Made by a program: the position numbers and the translations under genes. From positions 1-64,000 of the forward strand of contig JAKZAN010000162.1 of the NCBI GenBank assembly GCA_023053545.1: a stretch of DNA of 64,000 nucleotides. The letters run 5' to 3'. The notes below the pieces were generated by a model, which searched no databases, was not told where the DNA came from, and saw only the letters and a program-made list of their open reading frames with translations. Shown in pieces: positions 12,910 to 23,900 of this stretch; within the stretch, counting starts at the first letter, position 1, and each line of letters opens with the position of its first letter. Origin of the DNA: Lepidurus packardi (Eukaryota > Arthropoda > Branchiopoda > Notostraca > Triopsidae).

Positions 12910-13227
12910 ATGATCGAAAACCAAAGTGTGCCTTTCTCTCTTCTTAACTACCTAAGTCAGAACACTCCTAAGTCCCCACTTGGTGTCAGCTCGCCCTATG
13001 CTTTCGCCAGCACCACTTCGCCAACCGTAAAGCCTGTAGATCTAGATGTAGACTCAGTTCTAAGAGAGAGTCAGGAACTGACTGATTAGTTCTTGCGAAG
13101 ATTTCCGAATCTGAGGCAGGAAGGACAGTTGAGACATACAGACAGCGTGGTGAGCAGCATGCCTTCGTAGATCGTGCCGATAACGATGGTGAAGCCTAAG
13201 AAACAGTTCAAGTTCTAAAGAGTATGA
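12910..13227 (+). CDS. short conserved-looking protein, 105 residues
   Basis: The single exon runs from ATG 12910 (MIENQSVPFSLLNYLSQ) to TGA 13225-13227, with three internal UAR codons. No known domain. The composition (SPYAFASTTSPTVKPVD, then a charged helix DSVLRESQELTD) suggests a small scaffold or phospho-protein. It sits in tandem ahead of a coiled-coil gene on the same strand with a 190-base gap. Frame length alone is weak evidence in this code; the ordered protein-like sequence is the reason to keep it. Confidence 0.55.
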
Positions 13228-13417
13228 GAAGAGGAATCCAGCAGGAGTCGAGTGATAATAATATAGGTTTATGAGAGTGTGTTGAGTAGCTGGGATGGAG
13301 TGCGTTGGTAGGAACCCACAATATGATTGCTACAGATGAAAGCAGTCTCTGCTTGTTATGTTTGTTTGTTGCGATATGGAAACAACCTTTTCCGAAAGAT
13401 CTGCTAACTTATTGTCA

Positions 13418-15131
13418 ATGCCTAGGGTCATAATCCCAGGTTTCCAAACTTACAATAACAAATATTCCATCCCAAAAGAACACTAAATCCCCACATAATA
13501 ACAATAGATGAAGAAGAACAATAGCATCGCCTATCTCCGTAACATCCCAAAGATTCTAATCTCATACTAACACCCTCGCCCCTCATAGATGGAAAAACCA
13601 CCCACTCCCTTCGCAACAATAGTCTCACCCTCACCCCTAACTACAACGTCGAGGATGAGTACATAGAAAACCTGCTCAAACAGATACAGTTCATGACCCT
13701 CGAGATCAGACTCATGAAGGAAAAACAGTCCCAGACCAAAGGGTCTGGCATCTTGGGACTGATCAACAAGGAACAAAAGCCAGTCATCGACCATCTGATG
13801 GTGTCCAACGATAAATACAAGTCCATGCGCGAAGATCTATTCAGAAACATCACAGTAAATACTATGGAGTTTATAAAGCGATGCTTTTTGTCTATGTTGC
13901 GCACTTTAGAACATGGAAGCACACAAAACATAGTTAGAATGCGAGGAGAGAGGCCTCATCAAAAAGAGGGACTACATGGATCGCAAGCGCAAAGAAGCAG
14001 AGGAGAAGAATGACAAGCACAGGGCATTCGTGGACACCCAGCTCAACTCCATGATGGTTAAGCTCAACTCCGAAATCCTCAAAAGGAATGAGCTACGCAA
14101 AGAGAATGAGAGGCTTTCCAAAGCATTCGATACCTATTCAGCATAATACAATGTAAGGATAAGCCTTATCATCACAAATCTGTTTGTTTCATGGACTATA
14201 GAGGAGAACTACTGATATCAGGAACGAGGAAATCAGTAAAGAAGTGACCACCAGGAAATTCACGAACGAAGCTCAGATGGCTGCAGAGGATGAGGCCAAG
14301 AAAAAGGCTACTATCGAAGGCCTTACTGCAGAAATATTTGGTATTAGAAACTAGATGGAGAACGACCAGAATTATACATTGCTTGACGAAGAAAACAAGA
14401 AGCTGCTCCGAGAACTCGAAGATCAACAGAAACTGCTGACCACTCTGGAGTTTGAGTTTGCACAGAGTGAAATGGCTCTGAGACTGGCCAAGCAGATGCG
14501 TGACAAAGAGATCGCAGACAAAAAGAAACTGCAAGAAGAACTTGAGAAGACCGAGAAGGTCTATGAAGAAGTGCGGGACGTCAATGAGGCAAGAATTTAA
14601 AAACGCAAGAAAATGCGAGTCCACGAGTCAAAAGACCTCAGGAAAGCCGAAGCGAATGTCACTAAACTGGAAAAGGAATTCAATGAAGCCAAAAAACGAT
14701 TCGACAAGGCTGAAGAGACTTACATTAAATACCGGCATGAGAAGGCAGCTTTGGAAACCCAGGAGGCTGAACTGCGAGTACAGAAGAAGGATGCTGAAGA
14801 GAAGTTCAATAAGCTGGCAAAGGACAACACTGAAAGAGGTTCGGAGGCAGAGGTTCTGGCAAATGCAGTGGATGATGCACAGAAGGCCTACGATAGACTG
14901 CGTCGAGAACGGGAGAAACTGCACGGAATATTGATGGAAGTGGAGGAAGAGTACTCTTACGTGCACCAATGCCACGAGTTCTTGATGAACAACGTATCGC
15001 TGCAGCAGGATCTGAAGGCAGTCGGGGTGGAGGAGCTGCGGAACATCGTGCAGAAGAACAACGATATGAACGCGACAGTGAACACTCTGATGGAGAAGTG
15101 GACATAAATCTAGACTTTCAGCAGAACTTGA
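13418..15131 (+). CDS. long coiled-coil protein, axonemal type
   Basis: A 517-residue coiled-coil protein in four exons. Introns are 13622-13653 (32 nt), 13855-13933 (79 nt) and 14153-14201 (49 nt); all keep phase. The N-terminus (MPRVIIPGFQTYNNKYS) is proline-rich. After it comes a segment typical of flagellar coiled-coil proteins, DEYIENLLKQIQFMTLEIRL, then nearly continuous heptads (ELRKENERLSKAF, LEDQQKLLTTLEFEF, KKLQEELEKTEKVYEEV) to MEKWTEIETFSRT and TGA 15129-15131. In-frame UAA codons fall at charged helix positions, as Glu would. The opposite strand carries a 358-codon open frame (14628-15704) that is only a shadow. Likely role is a structural component of the axoneme or a dynein-docking/ruler-type complex, inferred from composition. 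Confidence 0.78.
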
Positions 15132-15333
15132 TAGATGCACTTCAGGGTTGGAGGTTTTCTGTATAAGTCTGGTTGAAGTGCTGATCGGGACATAGTTTGG
15201 GGCCATGGCAAATATATAACTTAATTGGAACAGTGTGTTGTCCATATCAGTCTGTGCAGGCGACCCAGAATATGTATTATACTTGTATTTTTGAATTTCT
15301 GCACTCACACAATTACTATACACTTTGTAGCCG

Positions 15334-16656
15334 ATGGGTGATTTTTGGAAACCGACTGCCGACATATTCTCCAAACTCTTCGAGAAGCCCAAGATGGCCG
15401 AGAAGCTTCTCGTCAAGCCTCCCTTCAAGTATCTCTTCGACATAATCATGGAGACCACCAAGGCCACACAGTTTGCGCAAGGTACTCGACTCATATTCAA
15501 AACAATACACTCCTTTTGGGTGTGATTCCCACAGGCCTGTATGGTCCCGAGGAGATGAATGCTGATTCCTACGACACTAAAGAAAAGAAAATGGCATTCC
15601 TCCAGAAATCCATAGACCTGGTACAGCTTATGGTCAAGAAAGAGTTGCCTGCCAAGCCTGCTAAAATCGTGGCTGGGCTCGAGCCAGAAGTACAATCCCT
15701 CCATTAATCATCGTTACAGCATACTAATGCCTTCCTGCAAGAACTGGGTCAGCTAGCCGCAAGTGGTAAGAGTTCTGATCCCTTCGTCAAGAAATTACTC
15801 GGAGGAGGCAAGGAAGAAAAGGAGAAGCCAGCACCCCCACCCAAATAAAAACCTGCACCCTAAGAGAAGTCGGAGAAGGTCATTGAACAACCTAAGAAAC
15901 CCAAGCAGCCAGTCGTTGAGCAACCTCCGCCACCCCCTGTAGAGGAGAAAAAGACAGCCGTGGTTCGACCTCCATCAGCTCCAAGACGCAACAATCCCCA
16001 GCAAGCTCCTGTTCGAAACCAACCCCCCCCACCTCCTCAGGATTAAGAGGATGATGTTCCCGTTCCGGCACCCGAACCCAAAAAGATAGCGAAGCCTATT
16101 GACGCAGGCAATTATAGCAAAAATGTTCAGGAGGCTTTGAACCAAGCCGAACAAGATAACCAGCCTCCCGCCGATGCCACCAAGACAGAGGACGGAGGAA
16201 TTAAGCTTCAAATGGGCAATCTTAGAAAGAAAAAGGGTTCCAAGTTGAATGAAGGAGGTCCTGTTTCAGCGACTGGGGAACTATCTGAGCAGGAGCTAGA
16301 ACTGGTCAAGAATATGATTCAGTCTATGTGCCAGAACTGCGCTCCCCTCGGAAAGTCAGTGGAGTTCATCAATGATGATGTGGAGTCAATGAATCAAGAA
16401 CTACTAGCTTGGCGCAAGCAATACAACGTAACTATCCATCTTAACAGCAATTATGGTGTAGGCGTCCAAATCTAAAATGCAGAACGAGTTGAAGGTGACA
16501 GAGGATGCACTGGTGCCTCTGTACAACAAACTGGCTGAGATCGACGAGCAGATCAAGGACCAGAAGGGTAAGATCCAGAACGCGAAGGCCCAGATCATCA
16601 AGAACCAAGTGACTATATCGACGCTGTTATCTTCAGTAGTGATTACCAAAGGCTGA
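15334..16656 (+). CDS. IFT54: intraflagellar transport protein 54 (TRAF3IP1)
   Basis: IFT-B subunit needed to build cilia; it binds tubulin through an N-terminal CH-like domain and IFT20 through its C-terminal coiled coil. The N-terminus aligns directly with TRAF3IP1 (AEKLLVKPPFKYLFDII, GLYGPEEMNAD, KMAFLQKSIDLV, AKPAKIVAGLEPE). The middle is a Pro/Lys-rich linker, and the C-terminus has the expected pair of helices (MNQELLAWRKQYN, then PLYNKLAEIDEQIKDQKGKI). Three introns: 15482-15534 (53 nt), 15690-15719 (30 nt) and 16428-16461 (34 nt). The 30-nt intron is well supported: removing it gives EPE-HTNAFLQ, matching EPERTNELLQ of animals, and it keeps phase. Length of 401 residues is shorter than mammalian IFT54, as in other protists. 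TGA 16654-16656. Confidence 0.93.
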
Positions 16657-16901
16657 GCCTGAGAGATTGAGTGTGGACTCGACGGAAGCCACTGAAATGT
16701 GACGATGTTTCTGTGGATAGTTACTGGCATTGCATTTTAGAAACACATGCCATTGTTAGCAGTTTATGTTAGCTTTGATCTTTGACCACATGAGAGCCAA
16801 ACAGGCATTACTAATTGCCCTCCAAATATTAAATACTCACACTTAAGTCTGTGAACAAAAGATCACGCAGAAAAACAAGGATCCAATTATTAGGGACGGC
16901 C

Positions 16902-18093
16902 ATGAAGAAATAAAAACACCACCAGCTGATTTCAGGAATCAGAAAGCTTGGCTAACTCTTCATCAGGAGGGAGACTGCTTCAAGCCTTTCTTCTCCCTCA
17001 AACTCATTTAACCTCAAACCAACAGACTCACTTTCTCCTTCCAAATCCCAAAATCCTCCGAGACACAAGGCCAAGAAAACGGTTATTTTGCAGTCTGAGG
17101 CTCCCCTTCCTCCTTCTTTATAGGCAATCCCTATACCTCCTCGCACCAAGTCCATAATTTCAGTCTCCGAAACAATTACAATCGATGCTGAGTAAACTGA
17201 ATGTGAGTAGTGTTCTTGGGTCTCTGTGGCATAGTCAGTTTAGACCCAGCTTGTAGTCACTGAAGAGCTGAACGGACTGGACTCAGATAATTTCAAAGAA
17301 GAGGCAGGAGGAACACTAACTTACCAGAAAGAGGGATAAAAATAGTCTTTATGTCTTATCAACCAAGCAAACCTAAAATGTAAGCTAATAAAGAAGCTCT
17401 ACCCAACCTTCGCTATTGAGCAGGGCGCGAATAAAGCAATTCATGTCGAGCCAGTCCGAATGCCTGCACCTAGGCATCAGAAGTAGGCACTAAACAGGTA
17501 TTTTCACAATAGGTATGAAGAGGTTGATCTCAGGAAATTCTGCACCCAGTGCGGGAATCTGGGCCACGATTATTACAAGTGTAACATGCGACCTGATAAG
17601 TGCACATTGTGTTTGCGCAGACATCACTATAGATATTGCAACCAACATTTGTGCGAAAATTGTCTGAAAATTGGGCATAAGCCATTCTAGTGTCTTCAAG
17701 TAGGCCTGAAATGCGAAAGATGCAATCACAGTGGCCACACCACACTCACCTGTGGACGACTCTGGCGCTACTATTTTGACCATCGAACACCCCAACAGAT
17801 ATTCGTCAGTAAGTATTACTCCATTACTCCATTACTTGCACTCTACTATCAATCTTGCATCCAAAGGTGACAACGATAGGAAACTAATCCAGTGCTTCAT
17901 TTGCGGCATCCACGGACACTTCAATTGCATGGGGTCCCGCAGCCACGAGGTGGATGATCTCTATGGCAGGGAAGCCAGAAGGCACACACAGTAGCCGATG
18001 GGGCAGCACAGACTCCCGGACAGCAGCCTGGGCAGACAGAGGCAGCAGATGCGGCGAGGAGGCCAGAGGCTAGACTCCAGCCACAGGGGCTGA
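16902..18093 (+). CDS. ZCCHC7/Air-type zinc-knuckle RNA surveillance protein
   Basis: A 377-residue protein with a disordered N-terminus and five CCHC or CCHC-like zinc knuckles. Knuckle 1 is CTQCGNLGHDYYKC, then CTLCLRRHHYRYC, CENCLKIGHKPFEC, CERCNHSGHTTLTC, and after a 58-nt intron (17809-17866) CFICGIHGHFNC. The spacing, and the segment CGRLWRYYFDHRTP between the fourth and fifth knuckles, match ZCCHC7/Air1/2 (IWRQYHL..), the RNA-binding part of the TRAMP complex that feeds nuclear RNA to the exosome. Exon 1 stays open for 302 codons only if UAA/UAG are sense. TGA 18091-18093 ends it. The last exon and its 3' flank are duplicated at 36058. A TRF4-type polymerase, the usual partner, is 20 kb away. 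Confidence 0.83.
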
Positions 18094-18364
18094 ACAAACA
18101 GCCGGAGAGAAGGACTTTCAGCGATACTGGCATGGCCTGAGGGTAATGCTGGGATTATAGTAAGTATAGAAGGGGACATGGTCAAACAACCATCCATTAT
18201 GGGATTTTCGGGAATTAGCAGCATGCACGAATCTTAATACTGTTACATAATATCCATCAACTCATTGGCCACAGTCACGGTTGTCACTGTCCAGGCGTCT
18301 GTCTCTGTGGGTCACAGCTCTACATTCCAGGCCTTGAACCCTTCGGGGTCACGGATGAAGAGCT
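17893..18364. repeat. duplicated block, copy 1
   Basis: About 472 bases that recur at 36058-36541 in the same orientation, roughly 95% identical by eye. The block starts at the TGC of the fifth zinc knuckle, spans the 3' end of the zinc-knuckle gene and the convergent gap, and ends inside the last 21 codons of the minus-strand orphan gene. Differences include small indels only in the gap between the two genes. Confidence 0.93.
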
Positions 18365-18803
18365 CTAAGTGCTTGGCGTCACTTGTGGAGAGCATGGTGT
18401 GGAGCCTGCCGTCTAGGTATTTGTCGGTTAGCAATTGGTTGAACTCCTGAACAATCAGGATTCTTTTAATGTTTTTGAGGGATTTCTAGCCTCTAGCGAA
18501 AAGGGATTGCAGTCTGTGGTTCGTGCTTTATCCGATAGTAACCCGTTCCTGTATGTGGATGTTTTGGAGAATGCAAAAGGAGTTATTCATTAGTTTCTTA
18601 AACTTGGCGGTTCTTGAGAGTGGAGGACTAACCTGTATTTTTTCATTAGCATTAAATAAATTATCGGAACTGTTGGGGTGGAATTAAAGTTCATGGATGT
18701 GGTCAGCTGATGGGCTTTGTTAGGAAGATAAGGGTTATAGAGACAAAAGCTGCATGATATGTGATGGATTGTGCTGGGGCACATCATCTTAATGTGGGAG
18801 CAT
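18312..18803 (-). CDS. orphan protein with conserved FKAWNVEL C-terminus, copy 1
   Basis: A 163-residue single-exon protein (start ATG 18801-18803, stop TGA 18312-18314). I do not recognise the family. The N-terminal half is Ser/Asn/Glu-rich and disordered. The C-terminal half is ordered and homologous to the gene at 36489-37211: QERVTIGESTNHRLQ, LIVQEFNQLLTDRYLDG, TMLSTSDAKHLE, LFIRDPEGFKAWNVEL. It reads convergently with the zinc-knuckle gene, and their stops are about 220 bases apart. The last 16-17 codons lie in the near-identical duplicated block, whereas the part before is only about half identical at protein level to the other copy. An upstream in-frame extension is possible because no in-frame TGA precedes the chosen ATG closely. 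Confidence 0.72.
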
Positions 18804-19196
18804 TTGGGGGTGAGTATAGATCTAGCGAATCTTAATTTATTTTATCATGATTCTGAGGCATTGATCTTTTAAGAAACTGGGAAGATCTTCTTGTTTCGTC
18901 AAGAACAACTAGCAATCGAATCAGTATTCAAGCCATCTCAACATTTTCTGCAGCACCGGAAACACACCCGTCGATCTTTATCTCCTAACCTGCTCAATTT
19001 CCACTGACCCCTCCCATCTCATACTTCCTTCCCCAATTCGTAAGCCTCAATCACAGGCTATTATTCCATGTACCACACATATTCAGAATCAATCTGCCTA
19101 TATTTTAGAGTGAATAGCGATTAGCCATACGGGACCATAAACATATATTATAATCAACTCTCCAATATTTACACATACCCTCCAACCATTTGAACA
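18804..19196. other. intergenic spacer upstream of bL36m
   Basis: A 393-base AT-rich divergent gap holding the promoters of the orphan gene and of the ribosomal protein gene. A TATA-like run (atatattataatc) lies about 50 bases before the bL36m start. Nothing else was seen. Confidence 0.4.
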
Positions 19197-19442
19197 ATGC
19201 GTGTCAGATCCAGCCTCAAAAAGTTCTGCGAAGGCTGCCGCTTCAACCGGGTCGGCAAGAAACTCTACGTCAAGTGTGAGCTCAACCCCAGACACAAGCA
19301 GAGACAGAAATTCTCCACACTCGCACCCACCCCCACCTCCAATAACATTATGTGGATGGCTATCCAAGCCTCGATGCCTAACATCGGCCAGTACTACACG
19401 ATGCCTGCTTGGCACACGTTTAACTACCCTACCCACCTCTGA
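19197..19442 (+). CDS. mitochondrial ribosomal protein bL36m
   Basis: Bacterial-type large-subunit ribosomal protein bL36, here for the mitochondrial ribosome. The family core is intact: MRVRSSLKKFCEGC, then KKLYVKCELNPRHKQRQ, with the zinc-ribbon ligands Cys-x2-Cys, Cys and His in the usual places (bacterial form CRNCK...VICS..PKHKQRQG). Unlike the about 38-residue bacterial protein it has an extension of roughly 40 residues (MWMAIQASMPNIGQYY..). No separate presequence is seen; bL36m of other eukaryotes may carry one in an upstream exon, so a longer N-terminus is possible. TGA 19440-19442 ends it directly, without any internal UAR codon. Confidence 0.9.
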   Translation: MRVRSSLKKFCEGCRFNRVGKKLYVKCELNPRHKQRQKFSTLAPTPTSNNIMWMAIQASMPNIGQYYTMPAWHTFNYPTHL

Positions 19443-19708
19443 GCCATTCCATGCCCTGTATGTTGTATATCCTCTGATCTGCTGCCCAGCACAACCATAA
19501 TAACCATGCGCACAATTTTGTAGTTGTCCCACCTTATAACCATATAACTGCATTTCAAAATACTGGCTGAACGGCAAACAGAAGACAGAGCAGAATCATT
19601 GTGCGGGTCTGCCATCATTCAGTATCCTATCATATATGATAACATGAAAAATAGAGCACGGGATAATTGCATCAATAAATGTTATTTTGAAAAGAAAGGT
19701 TTTAATTT

Positions 19709-20608
19709 TCAGCCAGAAATCTGGAGGTCAGCCAAGGCTAAGAGTCGAAAATTCTCACCCGTTCGCCGAAAGACGAAGTCACGCTTTACTTGAGGGTGAG
19801 GGATATGTTAGTAGGACTTCTTCTCATATTTCGACACATCTGTCATGATCTGGTTGAACTCTTTCGGACCCTGTTTAAAGTACTTCCACTCGCTCGATGA
19901 CATGGTCTGGTGCAGTTTCCCGATATTCGACTCGCTTTTGGGTGAGTGAATAGTTCGGTTAGTCTCGGGGCTCAGGAACTTAGGTCTTTGGAAAGTACCG
20001 TATTCAGTTTTGGTGTAGCTCCAGTATTTAAGTGTATTGTTGGCTTCCGGGAGGACAGTCTCGGCAGATGTGAAATTGAGAGGGTTGCGCTTAAGTGCTC
20101 TTGGATGGGTTCTTTTGATGGACTTGGGGAGAGGCTCTAGATCAAAAAGGGGTTGGCCGAAGAGTGGCTTGTTAGTGACAGTGGAAATGAACTCGTGGCA
20201 TTTTTTTCGAGAAGAGTCATGTTGGTAAAAGTGTTTAGTCGCGAAGTTTTCCTTTTACTGGTCATCCGAGAGATCTTGGGTGTATGAACCCTTGAGGGCG
20301 AGGGTATTGAGGAGCTATTTGACGCTGGTAGTAGCAATGAACATCTTCTTCTTGAAGAGAGTGGAACTCTTATGTTTGTGATGCGATTCGAGGGTATGCA
20401 TGTCGGATGAGGGAATGCAGGGTATTCTCGGAATGCAGGGAGAGTTGGGATGTGTTTCGAGGGAGGAGTGGGATTGTGGTTGGGTCTGATATGTGAAGGG
20501 GTGAGTTTCGAATGATAGACTATTATAGAAATATCTATATTGATAAGAGTGGATCTGAGTATGTATTGACCAGTTATGGAGAGATCTGTATTGATTATGA
20601 CTGTTCAC
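19709..20608 (-). CDS. basic protein of 299 residues, possible microtubule-associated
   Basis: The single exon runs from ATG 20606-20608 (MNSHNQYRSLHNWSIHTQ) to TGA 19709-19711. No named domain recognised. It has many short Pro/Tyr/Lys motifs without long hydrophobic or coiled regions (ALKGSYTQDLSDD, KPLFGQPLFDLEPLPK, LKYWSYTKTEYGTFQRPKF, SSEWKYFKQGPKEFNQIM). Such spacing is typical of microtubule inner proteins and other axonemal lumen proteins. The C-terminal tail (KRDFVFRRTGENFRL) is read through a UAA after KKSY. A short plus-strand frame (19599-19793) over its 3' end is rejected as a shadow. Confidence 0.68.
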
Positions 20609-20942
20609 GCTATTAAGGATGTCTGGCTCGGTTACCTGTTTCCTACTCCATCATCAGCTGTTCCACCCCTTTCACACTCTCATGCTCTCCTTTGTTTCCT
20701 AGCAGAAATCGCTATCCCTATACTTGGTTCCTCACATTTATGAATGCCTGGAAAAATTATCTTAGAATAGCCCCAGAGTGTTTCTTCCAAAGAATATGCA
20801 GCACAATACAGAAACACTGGTAATCATTTCTATTTTTTCTAAAAAGCATCCATTATTATTTGCTGCCCACAGTTAACAATAACGAAGACCCAACCCAAAT
20901 CTATCGGCTCTCGAAACCATAACATAACCACGACCTTCCCCT
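20609..20942. other. divergent intergenic spacer
   Basis: A 334-base gap between divergent genes. A run of T then A (tttctattttttctaaaaag) near 20824-20843 is the only low-complexity element. No gene was seen. Confidence 0.4.
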
Positions 20943-23900
20943 ATGAAACTCAACTCTGGCAAATTCTTCAAGAACGATGACATACAACCCATCTACTCCC
21001 CCCGCACCTCCTATAAACACATACAGGAAGCTGATGAAAAGCTCCTCGCAGATCTTACTCTCAACTTCGACAAGTTCACTATCGGACATCTCAAGCGCGA
21101 GTTCGAAGTCAGGGACTGGAGCATCGATCTCCCTGAGTTCATCCGTGTCGTCAGGGAGCATCTCACTAACTGGCAGTCCGAACTCAATAATCGCGATATC
21201 AAATTGATCCGGTGCCTTAGTCTTCTTTTCAAAGAAATAGACATCAATGGCAATGGGACTTTATAGTGGGATGAGTTCACCAACTACATCATCGAGAAGG
21301 CCACCGTAATCAAGAACCTCAAGTCTAAAAGCGAAGAGATTAAGGCTTACACCAAATCGACAGTGCGGCCCCAATTCAAATTCGAAACTTCAGTGCCCAA
21401 ATCCGTGTACATCCCCGAAATCAATAGGCTGGCGGTTTTCGAAGAAGGGCAGCATGTGGTCAGATTCATGAATCCTGACACCGGAGAGTTTAATGCAAAG
21501 AATCTCGTCATCGCGCCTAAAGAGTTTGTCGTCAATATTTCTACTCTCAGGAAAGAGAAGGGCGAAGATAAGGTGCAGATCAAAAAGAAGGATTTAGTCA
21601 TGAAGACAGATGTCCGCATCTTGGATATTGGCTACCTGTCTGGGTAAAGGTACCAGCTCTTCGTGACCTCTACTAGTGACGGCATAGTGCGTGGCTGGAA
21701 GTATGTTCAAGGAGGGTTCATCCTGGCTAGCCAGCCCGACAATGAATAGGAGAAGCTTTAGCACCAGTTCAGCCAATAAGTGTATTCAATGGCTTGGAAC
21801 CCTCAGAACTAGGTTCTTTACTGTGGACTTAAAAATGGGGCAATTTCAAGCTGGAATCTCAAGACTGATAGTTAAAGAATCATCAGCGGTGGAGATCAAT
21901 AGGATGAGGGAGAGGCCCACAGTATGGTGATTATGGATATGATTGCGATGCCTAAACTGCAGTTCCTCGCGACTGGAGGCATGGATGGGAAACTCATTTT
22001 GTGGGATACCATCAATAATAAGATTAAGTGGGTCTATAAGGAGCACACGAGAGGGATCCTTACAATCACCTTTAACGAGTCCCTTATCCTGTTGTTTTCA
22101 GCAGGATTCGACCATCAAATCTGCATCTGGAATCCCTACATCCCCTCGCTCATCCACAAGATCGAGGGTCATCTTTCCCCCATCCTTTGTGTCAAAGTCA
22201 TCGATGGAACCCAGCAAGTTGTCTCTCTCGATAGCGAGGGAGTCGTCAAAGTCAGTGACACCCGCAGATTCAACTTCATCACTTCTTTTAACATCGAGAA
22301 CACTGAATAAAACCACAAATTCAAGCCTACTAACTTCACGGTGATCCCCAAACCCCTCAAACTGTGCTTTACGGGAAAAAGCGTATCTCTATACGACTAT
22401 GACAAAAACTACAATCCTAACTCAGCTGACGACTCCATCGCGGTCTGCTGCAAGTACATAGAGTCAACTATGTGTCTCCTGACTCCTGCTGGCACTAAAG
22501 TAAAGTCCTGGAGCGCTCTCACAGGAGATATAGATAAAATCTTTTTAGACTTAACGGCTACAGAAATCTCCGCCTTTGCACTCGATTATCTGAAAAGGAG
22601 GATGGTGATCGGAGACATCAGCGGGAATGTGTGTCTGTACAACTCCAGCAACGGTGCCAAGATGAAGCAGCTCTCCCACCACACAGGAGAGGTCACTCAC
22701 ATTGTTACGGGCATGGCCTAAGAAGACAACCTGTTTATTTCTGCAGGTGTTGACAGCACCCTCAAGATCTGCAAATAGACAGAGTATGGCTTCGACCACC
22801 CCCGGCAGATCAGTCTGAACAAAGGTATATCTATTACGAGTCTAGCCTACTGTTCAACCAACAAAATTGTGATAGTGGGAACGAACTTGGGTTAAATCTT
22901 CTTCTATGAGTCTGATACCAGCAAGATGGTCGGACACATCGTGGAGTCTCGTCTCTAGGAAATCACCTCCCTTAACCTCATGAAGTAGCCTATGGTGATT
23001 GCAAGCTCAATGTCTGGCAAAAATGTTCTTATTTCCCTGCCTCCGATTAGCGAGAAATATGCGAAATTATTTAGCTATACTCATTACGACCAGGAGGCGA
23101 AGGAGACCCCTATTGGTATAGTCAGCGCGGTTTTGGACGTGGATTTCCGGCACCATTTCCTCCTGGATGAGAAGGGTTGTATATCCTGCTACAGTCTCCA
23201 GGATTGCTACTTCGATCGATTCAAGAAATTATTGGAAGACGACATAACAAATCCAGAATAGGCGGGAAAAGGAAGGAAATCTGGGGATTCAGAGAAGGGT
23301 CGACGGCACGCCAAGCGAGTCAATAGAAACAACCTATAAATGGTCGTCCTGCTCTGGGTAATCAAGGCACACTACGATGTAGTACGTTCGCTGGAGTTTA
23401 TCCCCGGAGAGCGACTACTGATTACCTCTTCATACGACAAGAAGGTCATAATTTGGAATGCACAGACAGGAGTGCAGCTAGACTCTTTACAACAGAACTA
23501 TGACAAGAGGGAGCCAAAGCCAATTGCCTTGCTGAAGAAATCGACAGGATAAATCTTAAAGCCTAACTTTACGGAACTGGTCAATAAAAACCCAATGAAG
23601 AAGATTGGCAGCACCAGAGAGATCAAGTAGTAAAACGAAGAGGCAGAAAATAGATCATCCGAGTACCCTCAAGAGATGGCTAATAACAGTAAAGTCTCAC
23701 AGCTAGAGAGTGGCGATCAGAGGGAGTCCAAAGTGCCCTCCAAAGAAGAGTACGATGTGAACACTTCCAAAACAATCAGGTCGGCCGGGAAGGAGCATGT
23801 TGTCGAGTTGAACTGTACCAGCTTGATTAACTCCATCAAGATATCCAAGAACAAAGGGCTCAAGAAGATCAAGAGGAGGCAGTACGCCATCAATTACACT

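Noticed and set aside
14628-15704. 358-codon minus-strand open frame
   Set aside because: It lies opposite the coiled-coil gene and IFT54, both strongly supported; the translation has no domain and mirrors the Glu/Lys-rich sense codons.
17961-18224. Minus-strand frame over the duplicated block (hydrophobic, Cys/Pro-rich)
   Set aside because: It is antisense to the zinc-knuckle exon; the sense frame keeps the CCHC pattern in both copies.
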